A DNA stretch of 64,000 nucleotides from NCBI RefSeq assembly GCF_003628505.1, contig NZ_RBZP01000017.1, positions 1 through 64,000 of the forward strand, read 5' to 3'. Under the pieces are notes generated by a model. The model saw only the letters and a program-made list of their open reading frames with translations, was not told the origin of the DNA and did no database searches. This DNA comes from Oceanobacillus halophilus (lineage in GTDB: Bacteria; Bacillota; Bacilli; Bacillales; Amphibacillaceae). Positions 43,109-51,658 of this stretch are shown here, one piece after another (position 1 is the first letter of the stretch; every line of letters begins with the position of its first letter). A program made the translations under genes and the position numbers.

Positions 43109-43170
43109 AGGAAATTATAAAAATTGACAAGATCTGGATAATATACATATGGCCCCGTCCAGCTCAAGCG
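43109..43170 (+). repeat. About 60-bp dispersed element, copy 1
   Basis: Opens AGGAAATTATAAAAATTGAC and ends near CGTCCAGCTC. A related element stands at 48865-48925, also just after a terminator, and a fragment with GCGTCCAGCTCCA lies at 551-566 after the rRNA terminator. Confidence 0.6.
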
Positions 43171-43481
43171 TCCTGCCAGAAAGAGTCTCGCAAAAAATGA
43201 TGGAAGAAAGAAATAACTTTTTTAATAATAAGCAGGAATTCAGACCTTAATGTCGAAATTGTTATTAGAAAGATATATACTAGAATTATGCTATTTAGTA
43301 GCATTTTTTACATAGGTTTAGGTTTTTGTGATTAGGGAATTATTAATGATAAAATGGTTTAAAATTATTAATAGGTAGTAACAATGTTCAAAAAGCATTA
43401 TATTGGACATCCTAATAAAGTATTTGTCTATTCTCTTAAGAAATGTACTAATTTACATACTAAAGGAGCTGAAACAACCAT
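43171..43481. other. Upstream region of ytxGH
   Basis: About 310 AT-rich bases with no gene seen. A sigma-B-type promoter candidate lies at 43316-43340. A run of weak -10-like boxes follows closer to the gene. Confidence 0.45.
43316..43340 (+). promoter_or_regulatory. Candidate sigma-B promoter of ytxGH
   Basis: GTTTAG, 13 bases, GGGAAT compares well with the sigma-B consensus GTTTAA-N12-15-GGGWAW. In B. subtilis the ytxGHJ operon is transcribed by sigma-B and sigma-H, which supports the call. Confidence 0.5.
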
Positions 43482-43898
43482 ATGGAATTCTTACTGTACA
43501 TTGCTGCGTTCATCGCCGCTGTCGCTTTTGTAATTTTAGTGATATATGTGGTTGTTGCATTAAAAGCAACAAGACAGACATTAAGTGACGTTTCTGAAAC
43601 GCTGCAAGGGCTTGAAAAGCAGATGCAAGGGGTTACAACTGAAACTACCCAATTGCTTCATAAAACCAACAAACTAGCTGATGACATGGATCAGAAAACA
43701 ACGAAATTGGATTCTCTGTTTGAAGGGGCAAAGGGGATTGGTGATTCATTAAAAGATTTTAATCAATCTCTTAAAAATATCTCCAATAGTATCCAAACAG
43801 CTTCAAAAGTAGACCAGGAAAAGGCTGCACAAGCTGTTAAATGGGGAGCAGCAGTTGTCGACTTTATTAATACTAGGAAAAATGCAAAAAATAAATAG
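43482..43898 (+). CDS. ytxG: YtxG, DUF948 general stress protein
   Basis: A 138-residue protein with an N-terminal membrane helix (FLLYIAAFIAAVAFVILVIYVVVALK) and a long coiled coil in which TLSDVSETLQGLEKQM and TTQLLHKTNKLADDMDQKT are typical for DUF948. It is anchored in the membrane with the coil probably in the cytoplasm. It is followed 12 bases later by ytxH. AAAGGAG ribosome site. Induced by stress in B. subtilis; molecular role unknown. Confidence 0.9.
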   Translation: MEFLLYIAAFIAAVAFVILVIYVVVALKATRQTLSDVSETLQGLEKQMQGVTTETTQLLHKTNKLADDMDQKTTKLDSLFEGAKGIGDSLKDFNQSLKNISNSIQTASKVDQEKAAQAVKWGAAVVDFINTRKNAKNK

Positions 43899-43910
43899 GG
43901 GGTAATGTAA

Positions 43911-44327
43911 ATGAGTGAAGAGAACAACATTAACACAAAGGATTTTGTCATAGGAACATTAGTTGGAACAATTGTTGGGGCTTCAGTTGCCTTAATGTTC
44001 GCACCCAAATCCGGTAGAGAGCTGCGCGGTGACATCAATCAAGGCGCATTACAAGTGAAAGACCGTGCAGGGGACTGGAAAGATATTGCGCAAGAAAAAG
44101 GTTCTGATTGGAAGAATAAGGCCTTTACTACAAGTACTGAGATTAAACAGCGTGCAATGGATACGACTTCCCAGTTGTCGAAAAAAACACAGGACCTAAC
44201 AAAAAAACTGTCAGATAAGTTTAAAAATACTTCAAGCGAAGATGAAGAAGTATTAGATACTGAAGTAGATGCAACAGAAGTAGAAACTTCTGATGCAGAA
44301 CCTGAATTGGAGAAAGTGGAAAAATAA
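43911..44327 (+). CDS. ytxH: YtxH-like general stress protein
   Basis: A 138-residue YtxH-domain protein: DFVIGTLVGTIVGASVALMFAPKSGRELR near 11-39 is the family signature (one membrane-inserting helix with a glycine pattern), followed by an amphipathic Lys/Asp/Thr-rich region and an acidic Glu/Asp/Val tail. It is cotranscribed with ytxG. The third B. subtilis operon member, ytxJ, is not present after it. Confidence 0.88.
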   Translation: MSEENNINTKDFVIGTLVGTIVGASVALMFAPKSGRELRGDINQGALQVKDRAGDWKDIAQEKGSDWKNKAFTTSTEIKQRAMDTTSQLSKKTQDLTKKLSDKFKNTSSEDEEVLDTEVDATEVETSDAEPELEKVEK

Positions 44328-44337
44328 AATCGTTTCG

Positions 44338-44375
44338 AAAACTGCAGTTTATAATATAAACTGCAGTTTTTTATT
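44338..44375 (+). terminator. Terminator of ytxGH
   Basis: AAAACTGCAGTTTATA and TATAAACTGCAGTTTT form a long perfect stem, followed by TTATTTT. Confidence 0.9.
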
Positions 44376-44790
44376 TTGGCCCTTTTCAATATTTTGTTGC
44401 TTTTATAGATGTCATGATGTTAGATATTACTGATAACTTGAATTCGTAGTCTTTCGTCAACGTGCCTTCCCCGTTGGAGTCGACTGCCCTCCATTCCAAT
44501 CAGCCATCTTAAGCTTACCAAACATGCTAAGAAGTTATAAATTAGCGGAGCGGGTAAATGCAGAAATCATCATTATGTCAAAATCTACCACCTTACCTAT
44601 ATGATTGGTCTTGTTAATTTAATCCTGCATACTTACGAGTACTAATTTATCACTTACAAATAGTCTAAAATGAAATAATAAATAAAAAAATCTATAAATA
44701 TATGAATCTAATGGTGACAAATGAAAGAAATTTAGCTATAATTGTCACTAATTATTAAAATTTAAACTATTTCTTCTGGGGGCGCATAAA
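44376..44790. other. Gap before aroA with a decayed repeat
   Basis: TTTCGTCAACGTGCCTTCCC, then GGAGTCGACTGCCCTCC and TTCCAATCAGCC (about 44450-44510), recall the right half of a Bacillaceae repeat whose left-half words occur at 33207-33310. From about 44640 the DNA is AT-rich and probably contains the aroA promoter. No gene seen. Confidence 0.45.
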
Positions 44791-45870
44791 ATGACAAAAG
44801 AATTTGAACAGTTAAGAAATCAATTAGATGATGTAAATTTAGAAATCCTAGAATTAATTAATCGACGAGCAGCATTAGTTAAAGACATAGGTCAGGTTAA
44901 AACAAGACAAAGTATTAAAAAAGAATTTGATCCTGTAAGAGAACGGGAAATGCTAGATTTGATTACCTCAAAAAATACAGGACCATTTGAAAACTCGACC
45001 ATTGAACATATCTTCAAAGAGATTTTTAAAGCTGGTTTAGAGTTACAAGAAGATGATCATCGAAAAGCATTACTAGTTTCCCGTAAGAAGAAACCTGAAA
45101 ATACAGTTATAGATATAAAAGGTGTGAAAATCGGAAATGGCAATACGAACCATGTATTTGGTCCTTGTGCTGTAGAAAGTTATGATCAAGTTGCGCAAGT
45201 TGCTGAAACAGTTAAATCAAAAGGTCTCAAATTGCTCCGTGGTGGTGCATTCAAGCCAAGAACATCACCTTATGACTTCCAAGGACTTGGTCTGGAAGGC
45301 TTGCAAATTCTTAAACGAATTGCGGATGAATATGATTTAGCTGTAATTAGTGAAATTGTTACACCAACAGATTTAGAACAAGCAAACGATTATATCGATG
45401 TTGTTCAAATTGGTGCAAGAAACATGCAAAACTTTGAATTATTAAAAGCAGCCGGAGATCTTGGCAAACCTGTATTATTAAAACGTGGTTTATCTGCCAC
45501 AATTGCTGAATTTATTAATGCGGCAGAATATATTAATTCTCGAGGAAATGGAAATATTATTCTATGTGAACGCGGTATCCGCACATACGAAACAGCAACA
45601 AGAAATACATTAGATATTTCTGCAGTTCCAATTTTAAAACAAGAAACACACTTACCTGTTATGGTTGATGTAACTCATTCGACTGGTCGTCGTGATTTAT
45701 TACTTCCAACTGCAAAGGCTGCACTAGCAATTGGAGCAGATGGAATAATGGCAGAAGTGCATCCAGATCCATCCGTTGCATTATCTGATTCAGCGCAACA
45801 AATGGATATTCCAACATTCGATAATTTCTATGAGGAATTAACAAATTTAGAATCACGTCTTAAAGCATAA
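44791..45870 (+). CDS. aroA: Bifunctional chorismate mutase / DAHP synthase
   Basis: A 359-residue fusion. A chorismate mutase-like helical domain (about 1-85: [27 protein letters not shown]) controls the C-terminal DAHP synthase barrel (about 105-355), with [12 protein letters not shown] near 124-135, [19 protein letters not shown] near 149-167, [12 protein letters not shown] near 208 and [11 protein letters not shown] near 296. It makes the first intermediate of aromatic amino acid synthesis, with feedback through the mutase domain. GGGGGCG ribosome site. It precedes ccpA, as in B. subtilis. Confidence 0.95.
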   Translation: MTKEFEQLRNQLDDVNLEILELINRRAALVKDIGQVKTRQSIKKEFDPVREREMLDLITSKNTGPFENSTIEHIFKEIFKAGLELQEDDHRKALLVSRKKKPENTVIDIKGVKIGNGNTNHVFGPCAVESYDQVAQVAETVKSKGLKLLRGGAFKPRTSPYDFQGLGLEGLQILKRIADEYDLAVISEIVTPTDLEQANDYIDVVQIGARNMQNFELLKAAGDLGKPVLLKRGLSATIAEFINAAEYINSRGNGNIILCERGIRTYETATRNTLDISAVPILKQETHLPVMVDVTHSTGRRDLLLPTAKAALAIGADGIMAEVHPDPSVALSDSAQQMDIPTFDNFYEELTNLESRLKA

Positions 45871-45896
45871 TGATAAACCATCTATTCGAATGAATA

Positions 45897-45926
45897 AAAA
45901 AGGCTAATCTTCGTGGTTAGCCTTTT
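45897..45926 (+). terminator. Terminator after aroA
   Basis: AAAAGGCTAA pairs with TTAGCCTTTT around a TCTTCGTGG loop. Confidence 0.85.
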
Positions 45927-46023
45927 CTTGATTTTTCTGCAATTGTTATACGATTATATATTGGGTAGTCTTTAGAGTGTGAAAAAGCTTGTCAAAAAAT
46001 TTTTTAGAAAAGATGTTAAATAG

Positions 46024-46053
46024 TTAACATAGTTTAAGGATTTGCTGTAGAAT
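46024..46053 (+). promoter_or_regulatory. Putative ccpA promoter
   Basis: TTAACA (46024-46029), 18 bases, TAGAAT (46048-46053). The transcript would have a leader of about 100 bases. Confidence 0.45.
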
Positions 46054-46158
46054 ATAAGCTACATAAGCTTACATTGATAAATTTTTTGTGTTTTTTTTCA
46101 TGTTAGAGTATGATATATACAATAGTAGTGGATTTAGGAATTAGGAGGTAACAAAATA

Positions 46159-47160
46159 ATGACTATAACAATATATGATGTAGCAAGGGAAGCAAATGTA
46201 TCTATGGCTACGGTATCACGAGTGGTGAATGGCAATCCAAATGTGAAACCAACCACACGTAAAAAAGTATTAGCGACAATTGAACGTTTAGGCTATCGTC
46301 CTAATGCTGTAGCTAGAGGACTTGCAAGCAAGAAAACTACTACCGTGGGAGCAATAATTCCAGATATCTCTAGTGTTTTCTTCTCTGAGTTAGCGCGCGG
46401 AATAGAAGATATTGCAACAATGTATAAATATAACGTAATACTAAGTAATTCAGATCAAAACAAAGATAAAGAGTTAGGTCTGATAAATACTATGTTAGAA
46501 AAACAAGTGGATGGAATCCTTTTTATGGGTGGAACAATTTCAGAAGAGCATCTGCAGCAATTTAAAACTTCAAATGTTCCAATTATCCTAGCTGCTACAT
46601 ATGATGATACGAATGAAATGGCTTCAGTTAATATTGATTATGAACAAGCAGCATATGAGGCCACTAAATATTTTATTGATAAAGGTAAGACACAACCGGC
46701 ATTTGTAAATGGTTCAGATGATACAAGTATCAATCAACATAAATATAATGGATATAAGCGTGCATTTGAAGAAGCTGGTTTAACCGTTAATGAAGAATAT
46801 ATTGTACAAGGCGATTATTCATATGAATCCGGAATAGAAGCAGTAAAACAATTAGAGAAGCTATCGAATAAACCAAATGCGATTTTTGTAGCTTCTGATG
46901 AAATGGCATTAGGAGTTATTCATGGGGCGCAGGATATGGGTTACAATGTTCCCGATGATGTGGAAGTATTTGGTTTTGATAATACACGACTTGCTACAAT
47001 GGTTCGTCCGACACTATCAACTGTTGTACAACCAATGTATGATATTGGTGCAGTAGCAATGCGTCTATTAACGAAGTATATGAATAAAGAAGAGGTAACA
47101 GAAAAAAATGTTATTCTACCACATCGAATTGAGTTAAGAAATTCAACTTTGGATAAATAA
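46159..47160 (+). CDS. ccpA: Catabolite control protein A (LacI/GalR family)
   Basis: A 333-residue global regulator of carbon use. N-terminal [26 protein letters not shown] with the hinge helix [13 protein letters not shown] near 53-65, then a periplasmic-binding-like core with [24 protein letters not shown] and, at the end, [24 protein letters not shown]. It works with HPr phosphorylated on Ser46 at cre sites. AGGAGG precedes the ATG. The order aroA-ccpA-motPS is as in B. subtilis. Confidence 0.96.
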   Translation: MTITIYDVAREANVSMATVSRVVNGNPNVKPTTRKKVLATIERLGYRPNAVARGLASKKTTTVGAIIPDISSVFFSELARGIEDIATMYKYNVILSNSDQNKDKELGLINTMLEKQVDGILFMGGTISEEHLQQFKTSNVPIILAATYDDTNEMASVNIDYEQAAYEATKYFIDKGKTQPAFVNGSDDTSINQHKYNGYKRAFEEAGLTVNEEYIVQGDYSYESGIEAVKQLEKLSNKPNAIFVASDEMALGVIHGAQDMGYNVPDDVEVFGFDNTRLATMVRPTLSTVVQPMYDIGAVAMRLLTKYMNKEEVTEKNVILPHRIELRNSTLDK

Positions 47161-47239
47161 TGCCGATATAGATATAAATGGCTGTTTCATCTCTGATAAC
47201 ATCCATTTTATCATTAAAGATTTTGAGGAGATTGTGCAT

Positions 47240-48067
47240 ATGAGTAAACGAGATTTATTAACTCCTATCGGCATTACACTGGGTTTTATCATGATTTCGC
47301 TTGCCATCCTCTCTAAAGGTAGATCGGATGGTGTATCATCATTTTTAGATATTGCAGGGGTTTTTATTGTCCTTGGTGGGCTAGTAGCATCCATGCTTGT
47401 AACGTTTAAAATGAATCAAATTAAGTTAATAGGGAAGGTTCTTAAAGCTGCTTCTTATCAAAATAATATGCCATTGCCTGAATTGATTGCTCTCTTTGTC
47501 CGATTATCGGAACGTGCAAGAAGAGAAGGAATTCTTGCTTTGGAGAATGACCTAGAAGAAATGGATGATCCTTTTATCAGAAAAGGGATATTGCTTGTTG
47601 TTGACGGTGTAGAACCGGAAGTAATTAAAGATATTTTAGAAGCAGAAATTATAGCCATGGAAGACAGGCATGCAAAAGGTCGAGCATTGTTTGAAAAAGC
47701 AGGGGAATATGCACCCTCATGGGGAATGATTGGTACATTAATTGGGCTTGTAATGATGTTAAATCATTTATCAGATCCCGCAACACTTGGTCCTAGTATG
47801 GCGGTTGCCTTGTTAACTACACTATATGGCACGGTCTTAGCCAATTTGGTATTTATACCATTGGCTAATAAACTAGAGGGGAAGACAGAAGAAGAAGGAT
47901 TTATTAGACAAATTATCATAGAAGGAATACTTGGAGTACAGTCTGGACAAAATCCTAGGATCTTGGAAGAAAAATTAAATGCTTTTCTTCCAAAAGGTAC
48001 GATAGACAATCCAACCAATGGAGAAGAAGTGTCTGATTACTTGGGAGAAACCGTAAATGAAGCGTAG
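47240..48067 (+). CDS. motP: MotP, flagellar stator subunit (Na+ type)
   Basis: A 275-residue MotA/PomA-like protein with four membrane segments (about 8-24, 30-50, 147-167, 180-205) and a large cytoplasmic loop between the second and third. The stretch PSWGMIGTLIGLVMMLNHLSDPATLGPSMAVALLTTLYG in the third and fourth helices is typical. Together with MotS it forms a sodium-driven stator. ATG 47240 follows GAGGAG; a GTG six bases earlier is less well placed. It overlaps motS by 11 bases. Confidence 0.93.
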   Translation: MSKRDLLTPIGITLGFIMISLAILSKGRSDGVSSFLDIAGVFIVLGGLVASMLVTFKMNQIKLIGKVLKAASYQNNMPLPELIALFVRLSERARREGILALENDLEEMDDPFIRKGILLVVDGVEPEVIKDILEAEIIAMEDRHAKGRALFEKAGEYAPSWGMIGTLIGLVMMLNHLSDPATLGPSMAVALLTTLYGTVLANLVFIPLANKLEGKTEEEGFIRQIIIEGILGVQSGQNPRILEEKLNAFLPKGTIDNPTNGEEVSDYLGETVNEA

Positions 48068-48839
48068 AAAAGGGATGAAGACGAAGAATCGCGGAGCTCC
48101 AAAATGGATGGTTACATATTCAGATATGGTAACACTTATTTTAGTTTTTTTTGTGTTACTATTCTCTATGTCACAGATTGACCAAGAACGGTTTGAAGCT
48201 GTTTCAGAATCGTTTCAAAATCGGATGATTTTTGATTTTTTTCCATCGGCTGTACCTATGGATAATCCAACTGATCATTCGGTCCATGATAAAGAGGACG
48301 AACTGTCAGATGAATTTAAGAAGCCTTTAGATAATGAACTGGACGATAAAGGGAACACTACAGAAACGGAAGCTGATTCTTTAAATAGTTTAGTAGAAGA
48401 AGTGGAATCTTTCTTAGATGAGAATAATTTAAATGGTGTCATTACAGCTAATCGCTCAGAAGAAGGTGTTGTACTTGTTCTGCAGGAAAGTATTTTATTT
48501 GAAACTGGGGAAGCGTATATTTTAGAATCTGCTGAGTCATTTTTAGATAAAATAGGAGTCTTTCTGGAAGATGTACCAAATAATGTTCGAGTGGAGGGGC
48601 ATACAGATTCTCGTCCTATTAAGAGCTACAGGTATCCATCAAACTGGGAACTTTCAGGGGCAAGGGCAAGTAGTGTCATACGATATTTGGTGAATCAATT
48701 CCAAATAGATGATAGTAGATTTATATCTGTTGGCTATGGGGAAACGAAACCTGTTGCGCCGAATGATTCAGAGGGAAACTGGCGAGAAAACAGAAGAGTT
48801 GAGATTGTTATATTAGAAATGTCAAAAGGAGCTGAATGA
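48057..48839 (+). CDS. motS: MotS, flagellar stator subunit (Na+ type)
   Basis: A 260-residue MotB/MotS-like protein. The single membrane helix carries the ion-binding aspartate in MVTYSDMVTLILVFFVLLFSM near 19-39. An acidic linker follows, then an OmpA-like peptidoglycan-binding domain (about 130-258) with VEGHTDSRPIKSYRYPSNWELSGARA and GYGETKPVAPND in short blocks. The position next to motP and downstream of ccpA supports MotS rather than MotB. The linker is richer in Asp/Glu than usual, in keeping with a salt-adapted cell. Confidence 0.93.
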   Translation: MKRRKGMKTKNRGAPKWMVTYSDMVTLILVFFVLLFSMSQIDQERFEAVSESFQNRMIFDFFPSAVPMDNPTDHSVHDKEDELSDEFKKPLDNELDDKGNTTETEADSLNSLVEEVESFLDENNLNGVITANRSEEGVVLVLQESILFETGEAYILESAESFLDKIGVFLEDVPNNVRVEGHTDSRPIKSYRYPSNWELSGARASSVIRYLVNQFQIDDSRFISVGYGETKPVAPNDSEGNWRENRRVEIVILEMSKGAE

Positions 48840-48858
48840 TTTCAGCTCCTTTTTTTTC
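48827..48858. terminator. Terminator between motS and acuC
   Basis: AGGAGCTGAA and TTCAGCTCCT form a perfect stem around TGAT, followed by TTTTTTT. It overlaps the motS stop codon. Confidence 0.9.
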
Positions 48859-48864
48859 GGTTGT

Positions 48865-48925
48865 AGGAAATTATAAACATAGGCAAGAATGTAAATAACA
48901 TACATGAATGTCTATGTCCAGCTTC
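48865..48925 (+). repeat. About 60-bp dispersed element, copy 2
   Basis: AGGAAATTATAAACATAGGC at the left, ATAACATACAT in the middle and GTCCAGCTTCA at the right align with the element at 43109. Confidence 0.6.
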
Positions 48926-48959
48926 ACTGTCACCTATTCTAATATTGCATGAGACAATC

Positions 48960-50120
48960 TTATTGACTTTGTACCCTTGTATATTTAAGTAAATGAGTTA
49001 ATAGTTTTTTGTTCTTCTCTTCGATTTCTGCTTTTCTAGGAATATTTGGAAATGCATCTTTGGTGTCATGCCAATGTTGTGGAAGTTTTATTGGAGATTT
49101 TGGTTGCCATTTTTCAAGCCAGGTTCTTGGAAGGATACCTGTTGCAATTGTATCCGATTTCATTATATTCCATATCTGTGCCCATGCCCGAGGAACGACT
49201 CGCCATATGTCGTATCCACCGCCACCTGTTGCTATCCATCTTCCATCGCAGTACTCGTGTGCTAATTCATGTGCTAATTCTGGAATTCGCTCATAGATCT
49301 TCATACTGCTGCAAAGATGGGTGAGTGGATCGAAAGTGTGCGCATCTGCTCCGTTTTGTGTCACAATTATATCCGGTTTAAAAAAATGAGTTATACTGCG
49401 AAGGGCAGATTCATAGGTTTCTAGGAATGAATCATCCTGAGTAAACGCATCTATTGGTAAATTAAATGAATAGCCATGGCCCTTTTTTATTCCTCGTTCA
49501 TTTACATTACCTGTACCAGGGAAAAGGTATCTGCCCGTTTCGTGGATGGAAAAGGTACAGACATTTGGATCATCATAAAACGCCCACTGTACTCCATCCC
49601 CATGGTGTGCATCTGTATCTACATATAATACTCGTAGATTATAATGTTCTCTAATGTATTTAATGGCAATTGCACCATCATTATAAATACAAAATCCAGA
49701 CGCTTTTCGTTTGAATCCGTGATGCAGCCCGCCACCTAAATTTAAGGCATGATTGGCACGACCGTTTAAGACTTCATCAACTGCAGTTAAAGATCCACCA
49801 ACCAATAAGCTGGAAGCCTCGTGCATTCCTTCGAAAATGGGAGTGTCTTCTGTCCCAAGGCCGTACTCTGCTCCTTCATCTTCCTGTAGTTTACCATTAC
49901 TTGCCCTTTTAACTGCATCTACATAAGCTACATCATGAAAAAGCGAAAGTTCCTCATCTGTTGCCATTCTTGGAGGAACAATATCTTCACTATTCAGTGC
50001 TTGAGTATGCTCCAACAACTCCTTCGTCAACTGAATCCGTTTTTGGTTAAATGGATGCTCTTCGTGAAAGTGATAACGCAAGAATTCATCTGAAAAAATA
50101 AAGGCTGCGTTCTTCATCAT
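48960..50120 (-). CDS. acuC: AcuC, class II-type histone deacetylase-like acetoin/AcsA deacetylase
   Basis: A 386-residue zinc deacetylase of the arginase/HDAC fold. GGLHHGFKRKASGFCIYNDGAIAI in parts near 127-150, the metal block VDTDAHHGDGVQWAFYDD near 167-184, and QNGADAHTFDPL near 258 are diagnostic. In B. subtilis it removes the acetyl group that AcuA puts on acetyl-CoA synthetase. It overlaps acuB by four bases, the last gene of acuABC. Confidence 0.94.
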   Translation of the reverse strand: MMKNAAFIFSDEFLRYHFHEEHPFNQKRIQLTKELLEHTQALNSEDIVPPRMATDEELSLFHDVAYVDAVKRASNGKLQEDEGAEYGLGTEDTPIFEGMHEASSLLVGGSLTAVDEVLNGRANHALNLGGGLHHGFKRKASGFCIYNDGAIAIKYIREHYNLRVLYVDTDAHHGDGVQWAFYDDPNVCTFSIHETGRYLFPGTGNVNERGIKKGHGYSFNLPIDAFTQDDSFLETYESALRSITHFFKPDIIVTQNGADAHTFDPLTHLCSSMKIYERIPELAHELAHEYCDGRWIATGGGGYDIWRVVPRAWAQIWNIMKSDTIATGILPRTWLEKWQPKSPIKLPQHWHDTKDAFPNIPRKAEIEEKNKKLLTHLLKYTRVQSQ

Positions 50121-50767
50121 ACTTTTGGCTCCGGTATATTATTTGGCCACATTAATTGATAGCCAGCTTCACGCAAATCTTGAATGATAGGATTTGGGTT
50201 CATTGTTTGAATACGGAATACTAGTATTTTGAATTTCGGATCTTTTTTATATGGGTACACTAAGACAGAGGCGATATTTACCTTGCGTTTACCAAATATC
50301 TCTGTGACCTTAGGTATATTACCAGGAACATCAGGAACTTTTACTTCAATTAGTGAACTTTGTACATGTGTTCCTGTAAGCTGAATAAGAGTATATAGCA
50401 TATCTTTTTCCGTAACAATTCCAACCAGTTTATTGTTGCTTACAACTGGTAGACTAGCAATCTCTTTATCATAGAAAACACGAGCAATTTCTTCCACAAA
50501 ATCTAATGGATGAATAGTAATGACTGGGCTGCTCATTATCGTCTGAATCTCGTTTTCTAACTCTTGATTATCAGAGACATCTAAAAGTATGGATGGACTC
50601 GCATCTCTAACATCACGGTCAGAAACAATACCAATAACGTGATAATCATCATTAACAATAGGAATGTGTCTAATTTTATTATCTTGTAGCAGCTGTAGTG
50701 CCTCTGCAATAGTTGCGGTAGGTGGTAATGTAATGACTTCCGTTTTCATAATTTCTTCTACTAACAT
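50117..50767 (-). CDS. acuB: AcuB, CBS-pair and ACT domain protein
   Basis: A 216-residue protein with two CBS domains (about 5-60 and 75-130: TEVITLPPTATIAEALQLL, SSPVITIHPLDFVEEIARV) and a C-terminal ACT-like domain (about 140-210). CBS pairs bind adenosyl ligands and probably sense energy state. It is encoded between acuA and acuC in one operon, with no gap to acuA. GGGAGGG ribosome site. Molecular function not settled. Confidence 0.93.
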   Translation of the reverse strand: MLVEEIMKTEVITLPPTATIAEALQLLQDNKIRHIPIVNDDYHVIGIVSDRDVRDASPSILLDVSDNQELENEIQTIMSSPVITIHPLDFVEEIARVFYDKEIASLPVVSNNKLVGIVTEKDMLYTLIQLTGTHVQSSLIEVKVPDVPGNIPKVTEIFGKRKVNIASVLVYPYKKDPKFKILVFRIQTMNPNPIIQDLREAGYQLMWPNNIPEPKV

Positions 50768-51421
50768 TTATATACCCTCCCTCATTGAACGATTTTTATG
50801 TCTCGTTAAGAATCGTAATTGATCAAATCGGTTTATCGATTCAACGGAGACATTTTTCCCAATACGAACCATTAAACAGTTTGCAGGGTGTGATATAATT
50901 TCTGGATCATCCGTTGGAGCAGGATGTAGACCACCAGATGCCATCATTTTTTCCATTACTTTTCGGTAATTCCAAATACTTAGATTAGTTTCATCTAAAT
51001 CCCAGTGCCAATAATACTCAGTTGAAATAATAATGTAGTTCTCCATAAATTCATCCATCATGGATAATTGGATAAGATTTGAGGCAACCTTCTCTCCGCG
51101 ATAAGCTGGGATAATTTCAATGGCCCCTAATTCTATTAGCTCTTCCATGTTGAACTCAGACCATCTTTCAAGAGGATCCGGGTGAAGGTAGGTGACATAG
51201 CCGATGATGGTATCTTCCGTTCTTGCAACAATTATTCTTCCTTCTGGAAAGTCAGCGATACTTAAAAGTGCTTCAAACTGTTTGTGGGCAGGCCGAAATG
51301 CGGTTAATTGTTCATGGAAATTATATTTTTTTAATTCAGTTGATGGAAGTGGACCTTCTATTATTATAGTTCCTTTGGATGTTTCAAGGTGTTTTGCATA
51401 ATATGTCTTGATGTGTTCCAT
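50768..51421 (-). CDS. acuA: AcuA, GNAT-family protein acetyltransferase
   Basis: A 217-residue N-acetyltransferase. MEHIKTYYAKHLETSKGTI opens the protein, the CoA-binding loop is in IEIIPAYRGEKVASNLIQ near 112-129, and TEYYWHWDLDETNLSIWNYRKVMEKMM follows in short blocks. In B. subtilis it acetylates and inactivates acetyl-CoA synthetase AcsA. I use ATG 51421 behind AGGTGGTGA. First gene of acuABC. A cre-like box lies upstream at 51457-51471. Unlike B. subtilis, no acsA gene diverges from it. Confidence 0.92.
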   Translation of the reverse strand: MEHIKTYYAKHLETSKGTIIIEGPLPSTELKKYNFHEQLTAFRPAHKQFEALLSIADFPEGRIIVARTEDTIIGYVTYLHPDPLERWSEFNMEELIELGAIEIIPAYRGEKVASNLIQLSMMDEFMENYIIISTEYYWHWDLDETNLSIWNYRKVMEKMMASGGLHPAPTDDPEIISHPANCLMVRIGKNVSVESINRFDQLRFLTRHKNRSMREGI

Positions 51422-51456
51422 GTATTCACCACCTGTTAATTGGGTATTCTTGAAAA

Positions 51457-51471
51457 AGGAAAGCGTATCCA
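51457..51471. promoter_or_regulatory. Candidate cre site (CcpA) before acuA
   Basis: AGGAAAGCGTATCCA fits the WTGNAANCGNWWNCA consensus at all but one position and lies 36 bases before the acuA start. B. subtilis acuABC is under CcpA control. Confidence 0.55.
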
Positions 51472-51631
51472 TTTTGGGTGAAATAGGATTTTTTCCTTAT
51501 AACAACTAGTATACAGGATAACGGGATTTTTTTTTAGTTATTTAAGAAATTTTGACAAATTATTTTTATATGGAACGTTTATAAGTTGTATTGCTAATAA
51601 ATTTACCCTATTATACTTTCAATAGCACGAA

Positions 51632-51658
51632 AAAAGAAGGGAGAGTGCTCCCTTCTTT
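51632..51658 (-). terminator. Terminator of the penicillin-binding protein gene
   Basis: On the minus strand AAAGAAGGGAG and CTCCCTTCTTT form a stem around CACT, followed by TTTTCG. It overlaps the stop codon. Confidence 0.9.

Noticed and set aside
43403-43588. Short rightward frame overlapping ytxG
   Set aside because: It is in another frame than the well-supported ytxG and has no ribosome site.
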